From Patescibacteria group bacterium (GTDB taxonomy: Bacteria; Patescibacteriota; Microgenomatia; UBA1406; GWC2-37-13): a stretch of 64,000 bases of DNA. The notes beneath the pieces are model-generated. The model did not search any database. It worked only from the letters and a program-made list of their open reading frames with translations, and was not told the origin of the DNA. The translations under genes and the position numbers were made by a program. The DNA is taken from assembly GCA_026004415.1 (NCBI GenBank), contig BPJC01000002.1, positions 149,718-213,717 of the forward strand, read 5' to 3'. Of the stretch, positions 54,431 to 62,521 are shown piece by piece; positions within the stretch are counted from its first letter, which is position 1, and every line of letters starts with the position of its first letter.

Positions 54431-55461
54431 AGGATCTTTAATGATTCATTTATAATTTTTGTTTCAACAGATTGTCCACCAATAGCTGATCCAATTTTAG
54501 TTAATAGGACAAATCTGGGTTTGCCTGCTGTTGATTTTTTGTCTTTGGCAATTGCGTCCAAAATCCATGGCAGGTCTATCTTAAAATTCAATTTAGTTGG
54601 AAGTTGATAGTCTTTTAATACTTCAATTATCTTCTGAAAACTCGATTGATCTAATAGTTTTTGTTTTACTGAGATGTAGGCTTCAGCTATAATGCCAAGA
54701 CTTATGGCATAACCGTGTAGTAATGGTTGGTTTATTTTATGAGAGTAGGCTTCTAAACTATGACCTATTGTGTGGCCAAAGTTGAGCAGTTGTCTTATGC
54801 CTTTAGTCTCATCTTCATCTTGTTCAATAATTTGTTTTTTTATTTCAACTGATCTATAAATAATCTGTTCTATGGTCAGTGTTTTTTGTCTCAGTTGGTT
54901 GAAGTAGTTTTGATCTCTTATAAGGCTGTGTTTAATTATCTCTGCATAGCCTGATATTATCTGTTCTTTTGGCAGTGTACTTAAAAAATTTGTATCTATT
55001 ATTACTGCAATTGGTTGATTTATTGTGCCAATAATGTTTTTGATTTTGTTGTAATTTACTCCATTTTTGCCTCCGATACTAGCATCCACCATTGCCAGCA
55101 GTGTTGTGGGGCAGTTTATATAATTAATTCCTCTTTTGTATATAGTCTCTGAAAAATTAGCAGTATCTGTGAAAGCTCCGCCTCCGATGTTTATAACCAA
55201 ACTCTTTTTACTCAATTTAAGATTAATAAATTTATCAATTAATCTGATTGCTGTTTTAAGATTTTTGTCAGTCTCAGAAATAGATAACCTAATTATCTTA
55301 TCAGTGATTTTTAAAGGTGTTTTAAGAGTTTTGTCGATTAAGTAAACAACTTGATCAAAATTATTGTTCTTGGTTATTTTATCAATAGTAGAGTTTAAAA
55401 TATCTTTGCCAATATAGACTGGGTATTTTCTTTGTTGTGACTTTATAAAGATAGTTTTCAT
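54415..55461 (-). CDS. aroB: 3-dehydroquinate synthase
   Basis: 348 residues, full length. NAD-dependent cyclisation of DAHP. Visible blocks: INIGGGAFTDTANF, NCPTTLLAMVDASIGGKNGVN, SGYAEIIKHSLI (metal ligand E) and LLNFGHTIGHSLEA (ligand H), with a later LLHGYAISLG. First gene of the operon, with TATAAT about 28 nt before its ATG, one of the few genes here with a real leader; no Shine-Dalgarno is seen in it. Confidence 0.96.
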   Translation of the reverse strand: MKTIFIKSQQRKYPVYIGKDILNSTIDKITKNNNFDQVVYLIDKTLKTPLKITDKIIRLSISETDKNLKTAIRLIDKFINLKLSKKSLVINIGGGAFTDTANFSETIYKRGINYINCPTTLLAMVDASIGGKNGVNYNKIKNIIGTINQPIAVIIDTNFLSTLPKEQIISGYAEIIKHSLIRDQNYFNQLRQKTLTIEQIIYRSVEIKKQIIEQDEDETKGIRQLLNFGHTIGHSLEAYSHKINQPLLHGYAISLGIIAEAYISVKQKLLDQSSFQKIIEVLKDYQLPTKLNFKIDLPWILDAIAKDKKSTAGKPRFVLLTKIGSAIGGQSVETKIINESLKILCQKQ

Positions 55462-55581
55462 AAGGTGTTGTGATTTGTAATTTTACAGGATTATATATTC
55501 AACTTCAATATAGATGTATTCAAACTCATCTGCTTAATTTTTACTCTTGCATTATTGTAATTATTTAATATAAGAATAAAT

Positions 55582-55752
55582 ATGGTTATTGAAATAAATA
55601 ATAAAGATTTTAGTGTAAACTGGAACGATGGAGACGATTCTAAAGGATCTTCTTTAGAATGAGCTGAAGATACTCCAACTACTCAGTCTGGCCAACAAGA
55701 GTCTGGTGGTAATCAATCCGAGGAAACTGGATCAAATGATCAAGAAAAGTAA
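55582..55752 (+). pseudogene. Small acidic reading frame with an in-frame TGA
   Basis: ATG 55582 opens MVIEINNKDFSVNWNDG, then SKGSSLE, meets TGA at 55660-55662, and continues without another stop through a polar Gln/Ser/Glu-rich tail to TAA 55750. The composition on both sides is protein-like, so this was one 56-residue protein. A TGG-to-TGA change is the simplest cause. It lies in the 378-bp gap between aroB and rpmF, facing away from aroB. The rest of that gap holds only the rpmF promoter. Confidence 0.45.
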
Positions 55753-55839
55753 GGGTTGAATAATAAGATTCAAATACATCAACTTAAAAAATGAGATATA
55801 ATAGTGTATAATATATTCTGTTATTATTTGAGTCAAGTT

Positions 55840-55989
55840 ATGGCGGCTACACCTAAAAGAAAAATTTCAACAATGCGCAAAGGCAAAAGAATGAAGGCAA
55901 AGGTTGAAAGATTGCCTGAGATTCAGTACTGCAAAAACTGTAATCAACCAAAATTACCTCATTTTGTTTGCAAAGCCTGTGAACAATAA
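55840..55989 (+). CDS. rpmF: 50S ribosomal protein bL32, zinc-binding form
   Basis: 49 residues. TPKRKISTMRKGKRM at the start and a four-cysteine zinc ribbon, CKNC...CKAC, at the end. I chose ATG 55840; the open frame extends upstream. A TATAAT at about 55819 lies in the 5' region. Its last codons overlap the GTG start of nusB. Confidence 0.95.
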   Translation: MAATPKRKISTMRKGKRMKAKVERLPEIQYCKNCNQPKLPHFVCKACEQ

Positions 55990-56377
55990 ATCGTCTATAT
56001 TAGACGAAAGACATAAAAAGAGATTGCAGATTGTGCAAAACCTTTATTCTGCTTTTTTTGGCAAAAACAATTATATGTACAATCAGCAAGATGTTGTTTT
56101 AAAGACAGAAAAGATTCTTCAGAATACAGAAGTAATAGATACTTATATCAAAAAGTACGCTGTAAAACTGCCTTTTGATATGATTGCCAAAATTGATTTA
56201 TCAATTTTGAGGTTAGGAATTTATGAATTGTTATTTGAAAAAGAACTGCCACCAAAAGTTATTATTGATGAGGCTGTAGATTTAGCTCATGAGTTGGGAA
56301 CTGAGAAATCTTACGCTTTTGTTAATGCAGTTTTAGGCAAAGTATATGAAGAGATTAAAAAAGCTGAAAAATCTTGA
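55979..56377 (+). CDS. nusB: Transcription antitermination factor NusB
   Basis: 132 residues from GTG 55979, overlapping rpmF by 11 nt; upstream extension of the frame would run inside rpmF and is rejected. All-helical NusB with RHKKRLQIVQNLYSAFF, IAKIDLSILRLGIYELLF and VIIDEAVDLAHELGTEKSYAFVNAVL (split over residues 90-115). Works with NusA/NusE on rRNA transcription. It overlaps rnc by 32 nt. Confidence 0.92.
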   Translation: MNNKSSILDERHKKRLQIVQNLYSAFFGKNNYMYNQQDVVLKTEKILQNTEVIDTYIKKYAVKLPFDMIAKIDLSILRLGIYELLFEKELPPKVIIDEAVDLAHELGTEKSYAFVNAVLGKVYEEIKKAEKS

Positions 56378-57053
56378 GAAAAATATAGGTATTTCTTTTA
56401 AAAATCCTGATTTATTAAAACAAGCCTTGGTTCATAGGTCCTATTTAAATGAGTCAGATGAGTTTGAGGAGTCCAATGAAAGATTAGAGTTTTTGGGAGA
56501 TAGTTTACTGAACTTTGTTACTGCAGAGTATCTTTATTTAAATTATCCAGATGTTTCAGAGGGAGAAGCAACAGATATAAGGTCGCAGTTGGTATCAAAA
56601 CCTGCATTAGCAAAGTCTGCTAAAAAAATAGATTTGGGCAGTTTTTTATATCTATCAAAAGGTGAGATCAGATCCGGCGGCAGGCAAAAGGAGTCTTTGT
56701 TAGCAGATACTATGGAGGCTTTGATTGCAGTAATTTATTTGGATCAGGGTTTGAAGGTTTGTAAAGAGTTTGTGATAAAGTTTTTGATAGAGCCGTATTT
56801 AAAGGAATTGTTAAAAGGTTATAAAGCCATATCTGTAAAAACTTTGTTGCAACAATTTACTCAAGGCAGGTTTCATCTATTGCCTGAATATAAGGTAATC
56901 TCTGAGCAAGGTCCAGATCATAATAAAGTTTACGAAGTTGGTGTTTGGCTTAATGATAGATTGTTAGCTAAGGCAAAGGCTGGTTCTAAAAAAGAGGCTG
57001 AAAAACTTTGCGCCAAAATTGCCTTAAGCAAATTGCAATCTGAAAGTTCTTGA
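56346..57053 (+). CDS. rnc: Ribonuclease III
   Basis: 235 residues, full length. RNase III catalytic signature NERLEFLGDSLL near residue 43, with a second acidic site in LADTMEALIAVIYLD, and a C-terminal double-stranded RNA-binding domain (PEYKVISEQGPDHNKVYEV to GSKKEAEKLCAKIAL). Processes rRNA and structured transcripts. The start lies inside nusB, so the genes are translationally coupled. Confidence 0.96.
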   Translation: MKRLKKLKNLEKNIGISFKNPDLLKQALVHRSYLNESDEFEESNERLEFLGDSLLNFVTAEYLYLNYPDVSEGEATDIRSQLVSKPALAKSAKKIDLGSFLYLSKGEIRSGGRQKESLLADTMEALIAVIYLDQGLKVCKEFVIKFLIEPYLKELLKGYKAISVKTLLQQFTQGRFHLLPEYKVISEQGPDHNKVYEVGVWLNDRLLAKAKAGSKKEAEKLCAKIALSKLQSESS

Positions 57054-57055
57054 TG

Positions 57056-57061
57056 TATAAT
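57056..57061 (+). promoter_or_regulatory. -10 element 8 nt before rpsP
   Basis: TATAAT overlapping the end of rnc and ending 8 nt before ATG 57070. It gives rpsP an independent leaderless transcript. Confidence 0.55.
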
Positions 57062-57069
57062 AACTAACT

Positions 57070-57372
57070 ATGTCAGCAGTAATTAGATTAACTAGACTTG
57101 GTAAAAAAGATAAACCATTTTATAGAATCGTTGTTATGGATAAAAGACGAAAAAGAGAGTCTGTTTATATAGACAAAATCGGTCATTATGACCCTTTTGT
57201 TCAGGAAAAAGATCAAATAGTTGTTGATACTGAAAAGTTAGAGATGTGGTTGAACAGAGGTGCTGAGTTGTCTGAGGGTGTTAGAAAACTTTGGAAAAGA
57301 ATCCAAAGGAGTTTTGCTAAAAATACAACCAAAAAAGAAGCTGATAAACAGACAAGTAAAGATAATTCTTAA
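57070..57372 (+). CDS. rpsP: 30S ribosomal protein bS16
   Basis: 100 residues. IRLTRLGKKDKPFYRIVVMD at the start, IGHYDPF in the middle, and EKLEMWLNRGAELSEGVRKL. A charged tail of about 20 residues follows, longer than the shortest forms. Convergent with the pilO-like gene. Confidence 0.96.
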   Translation: MSAVIRLTRLGKKDKPFYRIVVMDKRRKRESVYIDKIGHYDPFVQEKDQIVVDTEKLEMWLNRGAELSEGVRKLWKRIQRSFAKNTTKKEADKQTSKDNS

Positions 57373-57396
57373 AGATCTTAAAATAAGATAATCTTT
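57371..57396. terminator. Possible bidirectional terminator between rpsP and the pilus operon
   Basis: AAAGAT...ATCTTT with an inner CTTA/TAAG pair and a small bulge, located in the convergent gap between rpsP and pilO. The stem is AT-rich and the following T-run is weak. Confidence 0.3.
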
Positions 57397-57411
57397 GTAT
57401 TTTAGTAATAG

Positions 57412-58110
57412 CTACTTTACAAATGGATTTTCTTTAATTGGGTAGAAATTATCTGAAGACTCAGCAATATCTAAATTTATTTTACTGCTTATTTCAGATA
57501 AAAGGTTTAGGTCGTCTTGTGTGGGCAGTTCAATATTTAAAACATCTTTATTATCTTCTTTTGTGTCATAGGCGTAAAATGTCAGATTAATCTCGACCTC
57601 TGTGGCATTGTTATTATAAGTCACCTCATTTATAGTTATAAGTTTGCCTGAAGAAAAGTTGTAGTTTTCTAGAAATTTTAAGAAGTTTATTGGCGAGCTT
57701 GTACCTGCAATTGTTATCTCTAACTGATTTAGTTCTCTATTTTCAGGTTTTACAGTATAGGATAAAGTTGCAAAGTTTGATTCTCTGGCCAATCTTTCTA
57801 TTGCCGCAATTGTTTCAAACATATTGTATTTATTGGGAATAAGCATATTTATTTGTTGATAAAATTTATCAACTGCTTCTGTTGAAATATTCATTGAATC
57901 AATTCTCTTTTTTACTCTGTCATATTTGTCTATCTCAGATTGAATTTTTTTTATGTTTTCTTTTTTTTCTAAAATTGATGATCTAAAGTATAATGATACA
58001 GAAATTAAAATAGCAATATTAACCGCAAGCAATATAAAGTAAATTAAGTTTTCTTTTATTAAAGCTATTGTATATTTATCCAAAAAATTATTCTTTTTTG
58101 TCATAATCAT
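57412..58110 (-). CDS. pilO: PilO-like type IV pilus assembly protein
   Basis: 232 residues. Cytosolic N-terminus, one transmembrane helix at about 25-48, a coiled coil (ILEKKENIKKIQSEIDKYDR) and a ferredoxin-like domain ending in a Ser/Asp-rich tail. The assignment rests on this layout and on the position after pilM and pilN. By family it forms the inner-membrane alignment ring with PilM and PilN. It overlaps pilN by 23 nt. Sequence identity with PilO is not evident by eye. Confidence 0.65.
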   Translation of the reverse strand: MIMTKKNNFLDKYTIALIKENLIYFILLAVNIAILISVSLYFRSSILEKKENIKKIQSEIDKYDRVKKRIDSMNISTEAVDKFYQQINMLIPNKYNMFETIAAIERLARESNFATLSYTVKPENRELNQLEITIAGTSSPINFLKFLENYNFSSGKLITINEVTYNNNATEVEINLTFYAYDTKEDNKDVLNIELPTQDDLNLLSEISSKINLDIAESSDNFYPIKENPFVK

Positions 58111-58756
58111 TGGTTAATTTATTAAATACTCCTTCTAAGTTTATCTCTAAATTTGTGTTTTGTTCCTGCTGGTCAAGGATAATTCCTTTCAGTTCTAATT
58201 TGGAAAAAAGATCCAAAAAATCAGGGTTTTCTATAAGCTCTAAAAGTTCTTTGTATGATTCTTGGTTAAAGGTGTTAAAGACTAATGTGGTTTTTTGATC
58301 AGTAGATAATGTCATTGTTTTCAGCTCAATTTTTTTGGCAATATCAGCAGAGTCTGTTGCGATCTCAGCTGATTCTGTTGCAGAGTTCTCATCGCTGATT
58401 AAGTCTGATGGTTGTTCTAGATTGATAAGGTCGCTTACTTTGCTGTAGTATTGATTAAAATTGACATCATTATTATTTAAGTATTCTTTCAGCAATTTAA
58501 TCTTTTTGGCAATTACAGCTAGTTTTTGGTTTCTGGCTGTGTTTTGAGATATAGACTCTAACAGGTCATTTCTTTGTTGAGTAATCTTTTTTAAATCGAT
58601 GCTTAATTTAATATTATCATAAATGATTTTTCCTGTTATTAAAACTATCAACAGCGTGATAATAATAACTGTTTTTCTGATATAGGAAAAAATTTTTTCT
58701 TTTTTTTCAAAGTCAGATATGCGGCGAGAAAAATTTATTCCTTTTCTAAACTTCAT
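58088..58756 (-). CDS. pilN: PilN-like type IV pilus assembly protein
   Basis: 222 residues. A short basic cytosolic tail (MKFRKGINFSRR), one transmembrane helix at about 29-48, a coiled coil to about 95, an Ala/Ser/Glu linker, and a C-terminal beta-alpha domain. It starts 2 nt after the pilM stop, in the canonical M-N-O order. In known systems the PilN tail docks in PilM. The N-terminal tail here lacks a clear copy of the INLLP-type motif, so the assignment is mostly by context. Confidence 0.65.
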   Translation of the reverse strand: MKFRKGINFSRRISDFEKKEKIFSYIRKTVIIITLLIVLITGKIIYDNIKLSIDLKKITQQRNDLLESISQNTARNQKLAVIAKKIKLLKEYLNNNDVNFNQYYSKVSDLINLEQPSDLISDENSATESAEIATDSADIAKKIELKTMTLSTDQKTTLVFNTFNQESYKELLELIENPDFLDLFSKLELKGIILDQQEQNTNLEINLEGVFNKLTNDYDKKE

Positions 58757-58758
58757 TC

Positions 58759-59772
58759 TTAGTTAATAAGGCCGCCTAAGCAACTTATAATTTCGTTGAA
58801 ATAAGCAGGGTTTTTTTGTAAGACTTTGTTTTTGTCTTCTTTTATTACTTCATTTATATTTATCTGGTTCAAGTTGGTTTTTAATGATTGCGCTGTAAAC
58901 TGTGGCAGTCCTAATACTTTGTTGGCTCCTGATATAAAAATAATATTTTTTGCTGGCGTCGCATATTTACTTTGTGCTACATTAAGCGATTGATATATCT
59001 CCCTTAAAAAATCTGAAAGTACAGGTTTTAGTATTTCTGGCAGATTATTAGAATTTATTGCTGTGCTAGTTAGAATTTTCTCTGCATTGTCTTTGGTTAT
59101 ATTGGCTGTTAAAGCAAGTTCTTTGACAAAAAGATTATACCCGTTTTGGAAGGTGTGGGAGTTATAGATTAATCTTCTTTGTTCATTATAAAAATACACT
59201 GTTGTTGTGGTGTAATCAAAGTTAATAAGTAAAGAATCTTCAAGTTTAATCTCATTGGCATAGGTTATTGATTTGCCTAGAGCTGACAGCTGGTTTTCGA
59301 TTTTTTCCGGTATGTAACCTACAACCTCAAACAACTCCATGATTTTTTGAATATGATTTTTTTCAACAGCCACAATCATTATTAGAAGTTTCTTTTTATC
59401 TACAGTCTCTTCTAAAACATCTATATCAATATTAACTTTATTTAATGGTAAAGGTATAAACTGATCTGCTTGAAATCTTACTGCTGCATATAATTCTTTT
59501 TCCCTTAGTTTGGGGTATATTTTAAAATTGTTGTAAGTTATGGCGTCTGGTATAACTACCGACACTTTTTTATTTTTAGGCCCTAGTTTTTCCAAAACTG
59601 TATTTAACCTACTGGCTTGATTGTTAAAAATATTAGCGTTATTGCTAAAATAGAAGTCTTGTTCAGCTGGTTCAATTACAACATTTTCGATTGAAAACTT
59701 GTTTTGCTTTAATTCTCCTGTTACTGCTTTTATCTGATTGACAGATATTTCAATTACTGTGTTTTTTGCCAT
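58759..59772 (-). CDS. pilM: PilM-like actin-fold pilus assembly protein
   Basis: 337 residues, cytosolic, related to FtsA. The nucleotide-binding fold shows TVIEISVNQIKAVTGEL at the start, VVIPDAITYNNFKIYPKLREKE (split over residues 73-95), QADQFIPLPLNKVNIDIDVLEE, DSLLINFDYTTTTVYF, and IIFISGANKVLGLPQF near the end. By family it recruits PilN at the membrane. It follows the prepilin gene after 55 nt, possibly with its own TATATT. Confidence 0.85.
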   Translation of the reverse strand: MAKNTVIEISVNQIKAVTGELKQNKFSIENVVIEPAEQDFYFSNNANIFNNQASRLNTVLEKLGPKNKKVSVVIPDAITYNNFKIYPKLREKELYAAVRFQADQFIPLPLNKVNIDIDVLEETVDKKKLLIMIVAVEKNHIQKIMELFEVVGYIPEKIENQLSALGKSITYANEIKLEDSLLINFDYTTTTVYFYNEQRRLIYNSHTFQNGYNLFVKELALTANITKDNAEKILTSTAINSNNLPEILKPVLSDFLREIYQSLNVAQSKYATPAKNIIFISGANKVLGLPQFTAQSLKTNLNQININEVIKEDKNKVLQKNPAYFNEIISCLGGLIN

Positions 59773-59827
59773 AGATTATTTAAAATATAAACTATTTTTA
59801 TTTATTGTTCAATCTGTTATTTGACTA

Positions 59828-60412
59828 TTAATTCTCTAGTTTGAAGTGGTTGATATTTAGCATTGATGAACCCTTAAATGCCATTGTTGGTATGAGGTCA
59901 TCTAATAAGCCATTTTCATAAGCTGAGTTGAATGAGTATTCTATGAGAATATTGTCTGTATTAATTTTTTTGGCTTTTATATTAAAGTCGTAAATATTTA
60001 TATTGTCATCTGTGATTTTATATTCAGTTAAGTCTTCGTATATATGTATTTTATTTCCAGTTTTTCTAAATGTTATTGAGTATGCTGGTTCAGGTACTTT
60101 ATTATATCTTATAAAAACTCCCAAGTTTGATTGAATCTCTGTTCCAACAGGTTGTTCAACTAAATTTATATTAGAACCGGTATCTACGATCTTGACTTCA
60201 GCTGTGTATTTGTTATTGTTCTTTTCAATATATCTGTTTATTGTGTTTACTGTTTCAGCTGAGTTTTCAATAAGTCTTTGCATGGCCAACAGCTTTGATT
60301 GTTCTCTAACTATTGCCAGCAAAGAGGTAAATAATGCAGGTAAAACCAAACCTAGTATTGCTATTACTGATAATACTTCAATAAGTGTAAAACCTAAAAT
60401 TAATTTTTTCAT
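59828..60412 (-). CDS. Type IV prepilin-like protein
   Basis: 194 residues. Classic class III signal: short basic leader MKKLILG then FTLIEVLSVIAILGLVLPAL, with cleavage expected after G7 and glutamate at position 5 of the mature chain. The rest is a polar beta-rich head. Probably a minor pilin. Its start overlaps the O-antigen-ligase-like stop by 4 nt. No prepilin peptidase, PilB/PilT or PilC is in the window. Confidence 0.85.
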   Translation of the reverse strand: MKKLILGFTLIEVLSVIAILGLVLPALFTSLLAIVREQSKLLAMQRLIENSAETVNTINRYIEKNNNKYTAEVKIVDTGSNINLVEQPVGTEIQSNLGVFIRYNKVPEPAYSITFRKTGNKIHIYEDLTEYKITDDNINIYDFNIKAKKINTDNILIEYSFNSAYENGLLDDLIPTMAFKGSSMLNINHFKLEN

Positions 60413-62499
60413 AAGCTTTCCAATGATTTAATTTCATTGGTAATATCAAAATTATTTAACTTTTTATTAACATCTTTTAGATAATTTATGGCAGAGTTTT
60501 TGGATTCTGTCAATAATATATATTTTGAGTAAAGCAAATGCGATGGGATATAGTCTGGTTTTAGATCAATTAATTCTTTCATGCTAGTTTTTTTGATCTC
60601 ATTCAGTTTTGCCTTATTATCTTGATAATATAAAAACAATAAAAAGTTGTACATATAATAGCCATTTATCTCTGTAGGAGCGATTTCGTGAGCTTTTTTT
60701 AGTTGGTTGATGCCGTAAAGCAGATCGTTTTTGTCTAAATCTGCTTGATATAAAAAGAATGAGTTTCTTCCTGCGTTTCTTCTGTAGACGATATTGTAGG
60801 GAGATTTTTTTATTGCTTTTTCGTTGATTTCTATAATATTGTTTTTATCAATGTCGTATATTTCAATAGCAGGTTTTATTTCCTCAGGGTTTAGTTGTTT
60901 GACTAACAAATACAACTGTGCTTTAGCAGATGAAAGCTCTGTTTGATAATTAGGGTGGCTTAAAAGTTTTTCCGCTTGTGACAATCTGTTTTGAGCAGTT
61001 ATGTAATCAGATTGTTTTTTAGCCTGAACTCCTTGTTCATAAAGCAGATCTGCTCTGTAAATAACTTGGATCAAATAAACAGAGATAAACATAAATGCAA
61101 CTGCCAAACTGGTCTTTAGGTTTGAGATAAAATAATTCTTTGTTTTGTCATTTTCGTAGATGAGTAAAACCGCATTTAGGAAAAAAATATACAATGAGAT
61201 TGTGCTGGTTGAGAAACCTGTTAGGTTGTTTATATTTATATTTAAAAAAGACATAAGTATTAACAGATACATTAGATGTTTTGTTTTAAGGTATTTGTTA
61301 AAAGAGATTATCATTGGCAGTATTACTAATCCTAAATAAGCAATAAAACCAATAATTCCTTCTGTTGCTAAATAATTTAAAAATTCATTGTGAGCTTTGT
61401 TGTAGATATAATTCCATTCTGATATAAGGTTGTGCTCTGTTGGTCTGGTAAAGAAGTATGATATGCCAAAGGTCTCAGGTCCTGTTCCAAATATAGGGTA
61501 TCGTTTAAAGATTTCCCAAGCGCCTTTCCAGACTATCAATCTTATTTTGCCTGAATCTGTTATTTGATTTGAGACTGCAGTTTCGGTTTGAGGCTGTTGA
61601 AGTTCAGTCTGTGTTTGAGCAGGTTCTGTATTAAGTTGTTTTAAATTATTTAGTCTATGAGTTATGAAGTATTTATCAGTAAAGATTGCAGATACTAAAA
61701 TTGTTAATATCAATAAATAATTTAGTTTTGTTTTGTTAACTCTTCTATTAAAATAACTTATTATTATAAATGCAATAGCTGATAATATTATTGCAAATTG
61801 TCCAGTAAGTGATCTTGTGAAAATAAGAGCTATAAGGTTTATGGTAAATACTAAAAAATATCCAAAGATACCAAGTTTTGATTTGTTTTTTAAGATAAGA
61901 AAAGTTGCAAAGAGTAAGTTTACTCCTAAATAATTTGCTAACCAGTTTGGCTGGCCTAATGTTGAAAAAATTCTTTCAGCAGGTTTGAAGTTCTCTGTCC
62001 AACAAGTATTTGCTATGGTTTCAGATAGAGCTAGACAGATTAAATCAAAGTTGTATTTGCTCAAAATTCCTATAATGCTGACTAAAACCGATGTAATTAC
62101 TGAAAATTGCAGTATTTTTAGAACATTATTTTTGGAAAGAATCTGTGATAATGATGTAAATAAAAGGAAAAAATATATTGTAGACAAAACGCCTCCATTA
62201 AATCTACCATAATAACCAAAAAAAGAAGTCCATTTATCTATAGAGAAAAATAGAGCTATTAGTTGAATTATTGTGTAGAAAAAAACTGCATAAAAAATGT
62301 TTTCTTTTATTATTAGATTCTTGGGGCTAAAGATCAAGAAAATGCCAAAGATAAAACTAGTTAGCAGATATATTAAGACAAGTTTGTTAAACTCAAAAAT
62401 TTCTGAAGTGTTTTTGTAAAAAATTAGTGGTGTTAAAATAAATAGAGAATATGTTAAGATTAAAACAGTTTTTTTCAGATGTCTTATGAGGTCTTCCAT
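60409..62499 (-). CDS. O-antigen ligase-like (Wzy_C) membrane protein with TPR tail
   Basis: 696 residues from ATG 62499; a frame extension to 62601 is rejected because TATATT lies 7 nt before this ATG. About a dozen transmembrane helices over residues 10-460, with the Wzy_C loop around GTGPETFGISYFF and KAHNEFLNYLATEGIIGF, where a histidine and arginines bind substrate. The last 200 residues look like TPRs. Family members join or transfer glycans outside the membrane. The operon with pilin genes suggests pilin O-glycosylation (PglL/ComEC-type ligase), which is inference. Confidence 0.78.
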   Translation of the reverse strand: MEDLIRHLKKTVLILTYSLFILTPLIFYKNTSEIFEFNKLVLIYLLTSFIFGIFLIFSPKNLIIKENIFYAVFFYTIIQLIALFFSIDKWTSFFGYYGRFNGGVLSTIYFFLLFTSLSQILSKNNVLKILQFSVITSVLVSIIGILSKYNFDLICLALSETIANTCWTENFKPAERIFSTLGQPNWLANYLGVNLLFATFLILKNKSKLGIFGYFLVFTINLIALIFTRSLTGQFAIILSAIAFIIISYFNRRVNKTKLNYLLILTILVSAIFTDKYFITHRLNNLKQLNTEPAQTQTELQQPQTETAVSNQITDSGKIRLIVWKGAWEIFKRYPIFGTGPETFGISYFFTRPTEHNLISEWNYIYNKAHNEFLNYLATEGIIGFIAYLGLVILPMIISFNKYLKTKHLMYLLILMSFLNININNLTGFSTSTISLYIFFLNAVLLIYENDKTKNYFISNLKTSLAVAFMFISVYLIQVIYRADLLYEQGVQAKKQSDYITAQNRLSQAEKLLSHPNYQTELSSAKAQLYLLVKQLNPEEIKPAIEIYDIDKNNIIEINEKAIKKSPYNIVYRRNAGRNSFFLYQADLDKNDLLYGINQLKKAHEIAPTEINGYYMYNFLLFLYYQDNKAKLNEIKKTSMKELIDLKPDYIPSHLLYSKYILLTESKNSAINYLKDVNKKLNNFDITNEIKSLESL

Positions 62500-62521
62500 T
62501 ATTTTAAATATAAATAAATTT

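Noticed and set aside
55582..55752. Genome-wide reassignment of UGA to a sense codon
   Set aside because: Normal genes in the window end with TGA (for example at 31971, 33925 and 42583), and long genes contain no internal TGA.
640..60870. Repeated TGTCGTA motif (near 645, 8738, 9123, 11788, 24290, 48252, 54202, 60857)
   Set aside because: At this base composition about this many copies are expected by chance over both strands, and the sites show no common spacing or orientation.
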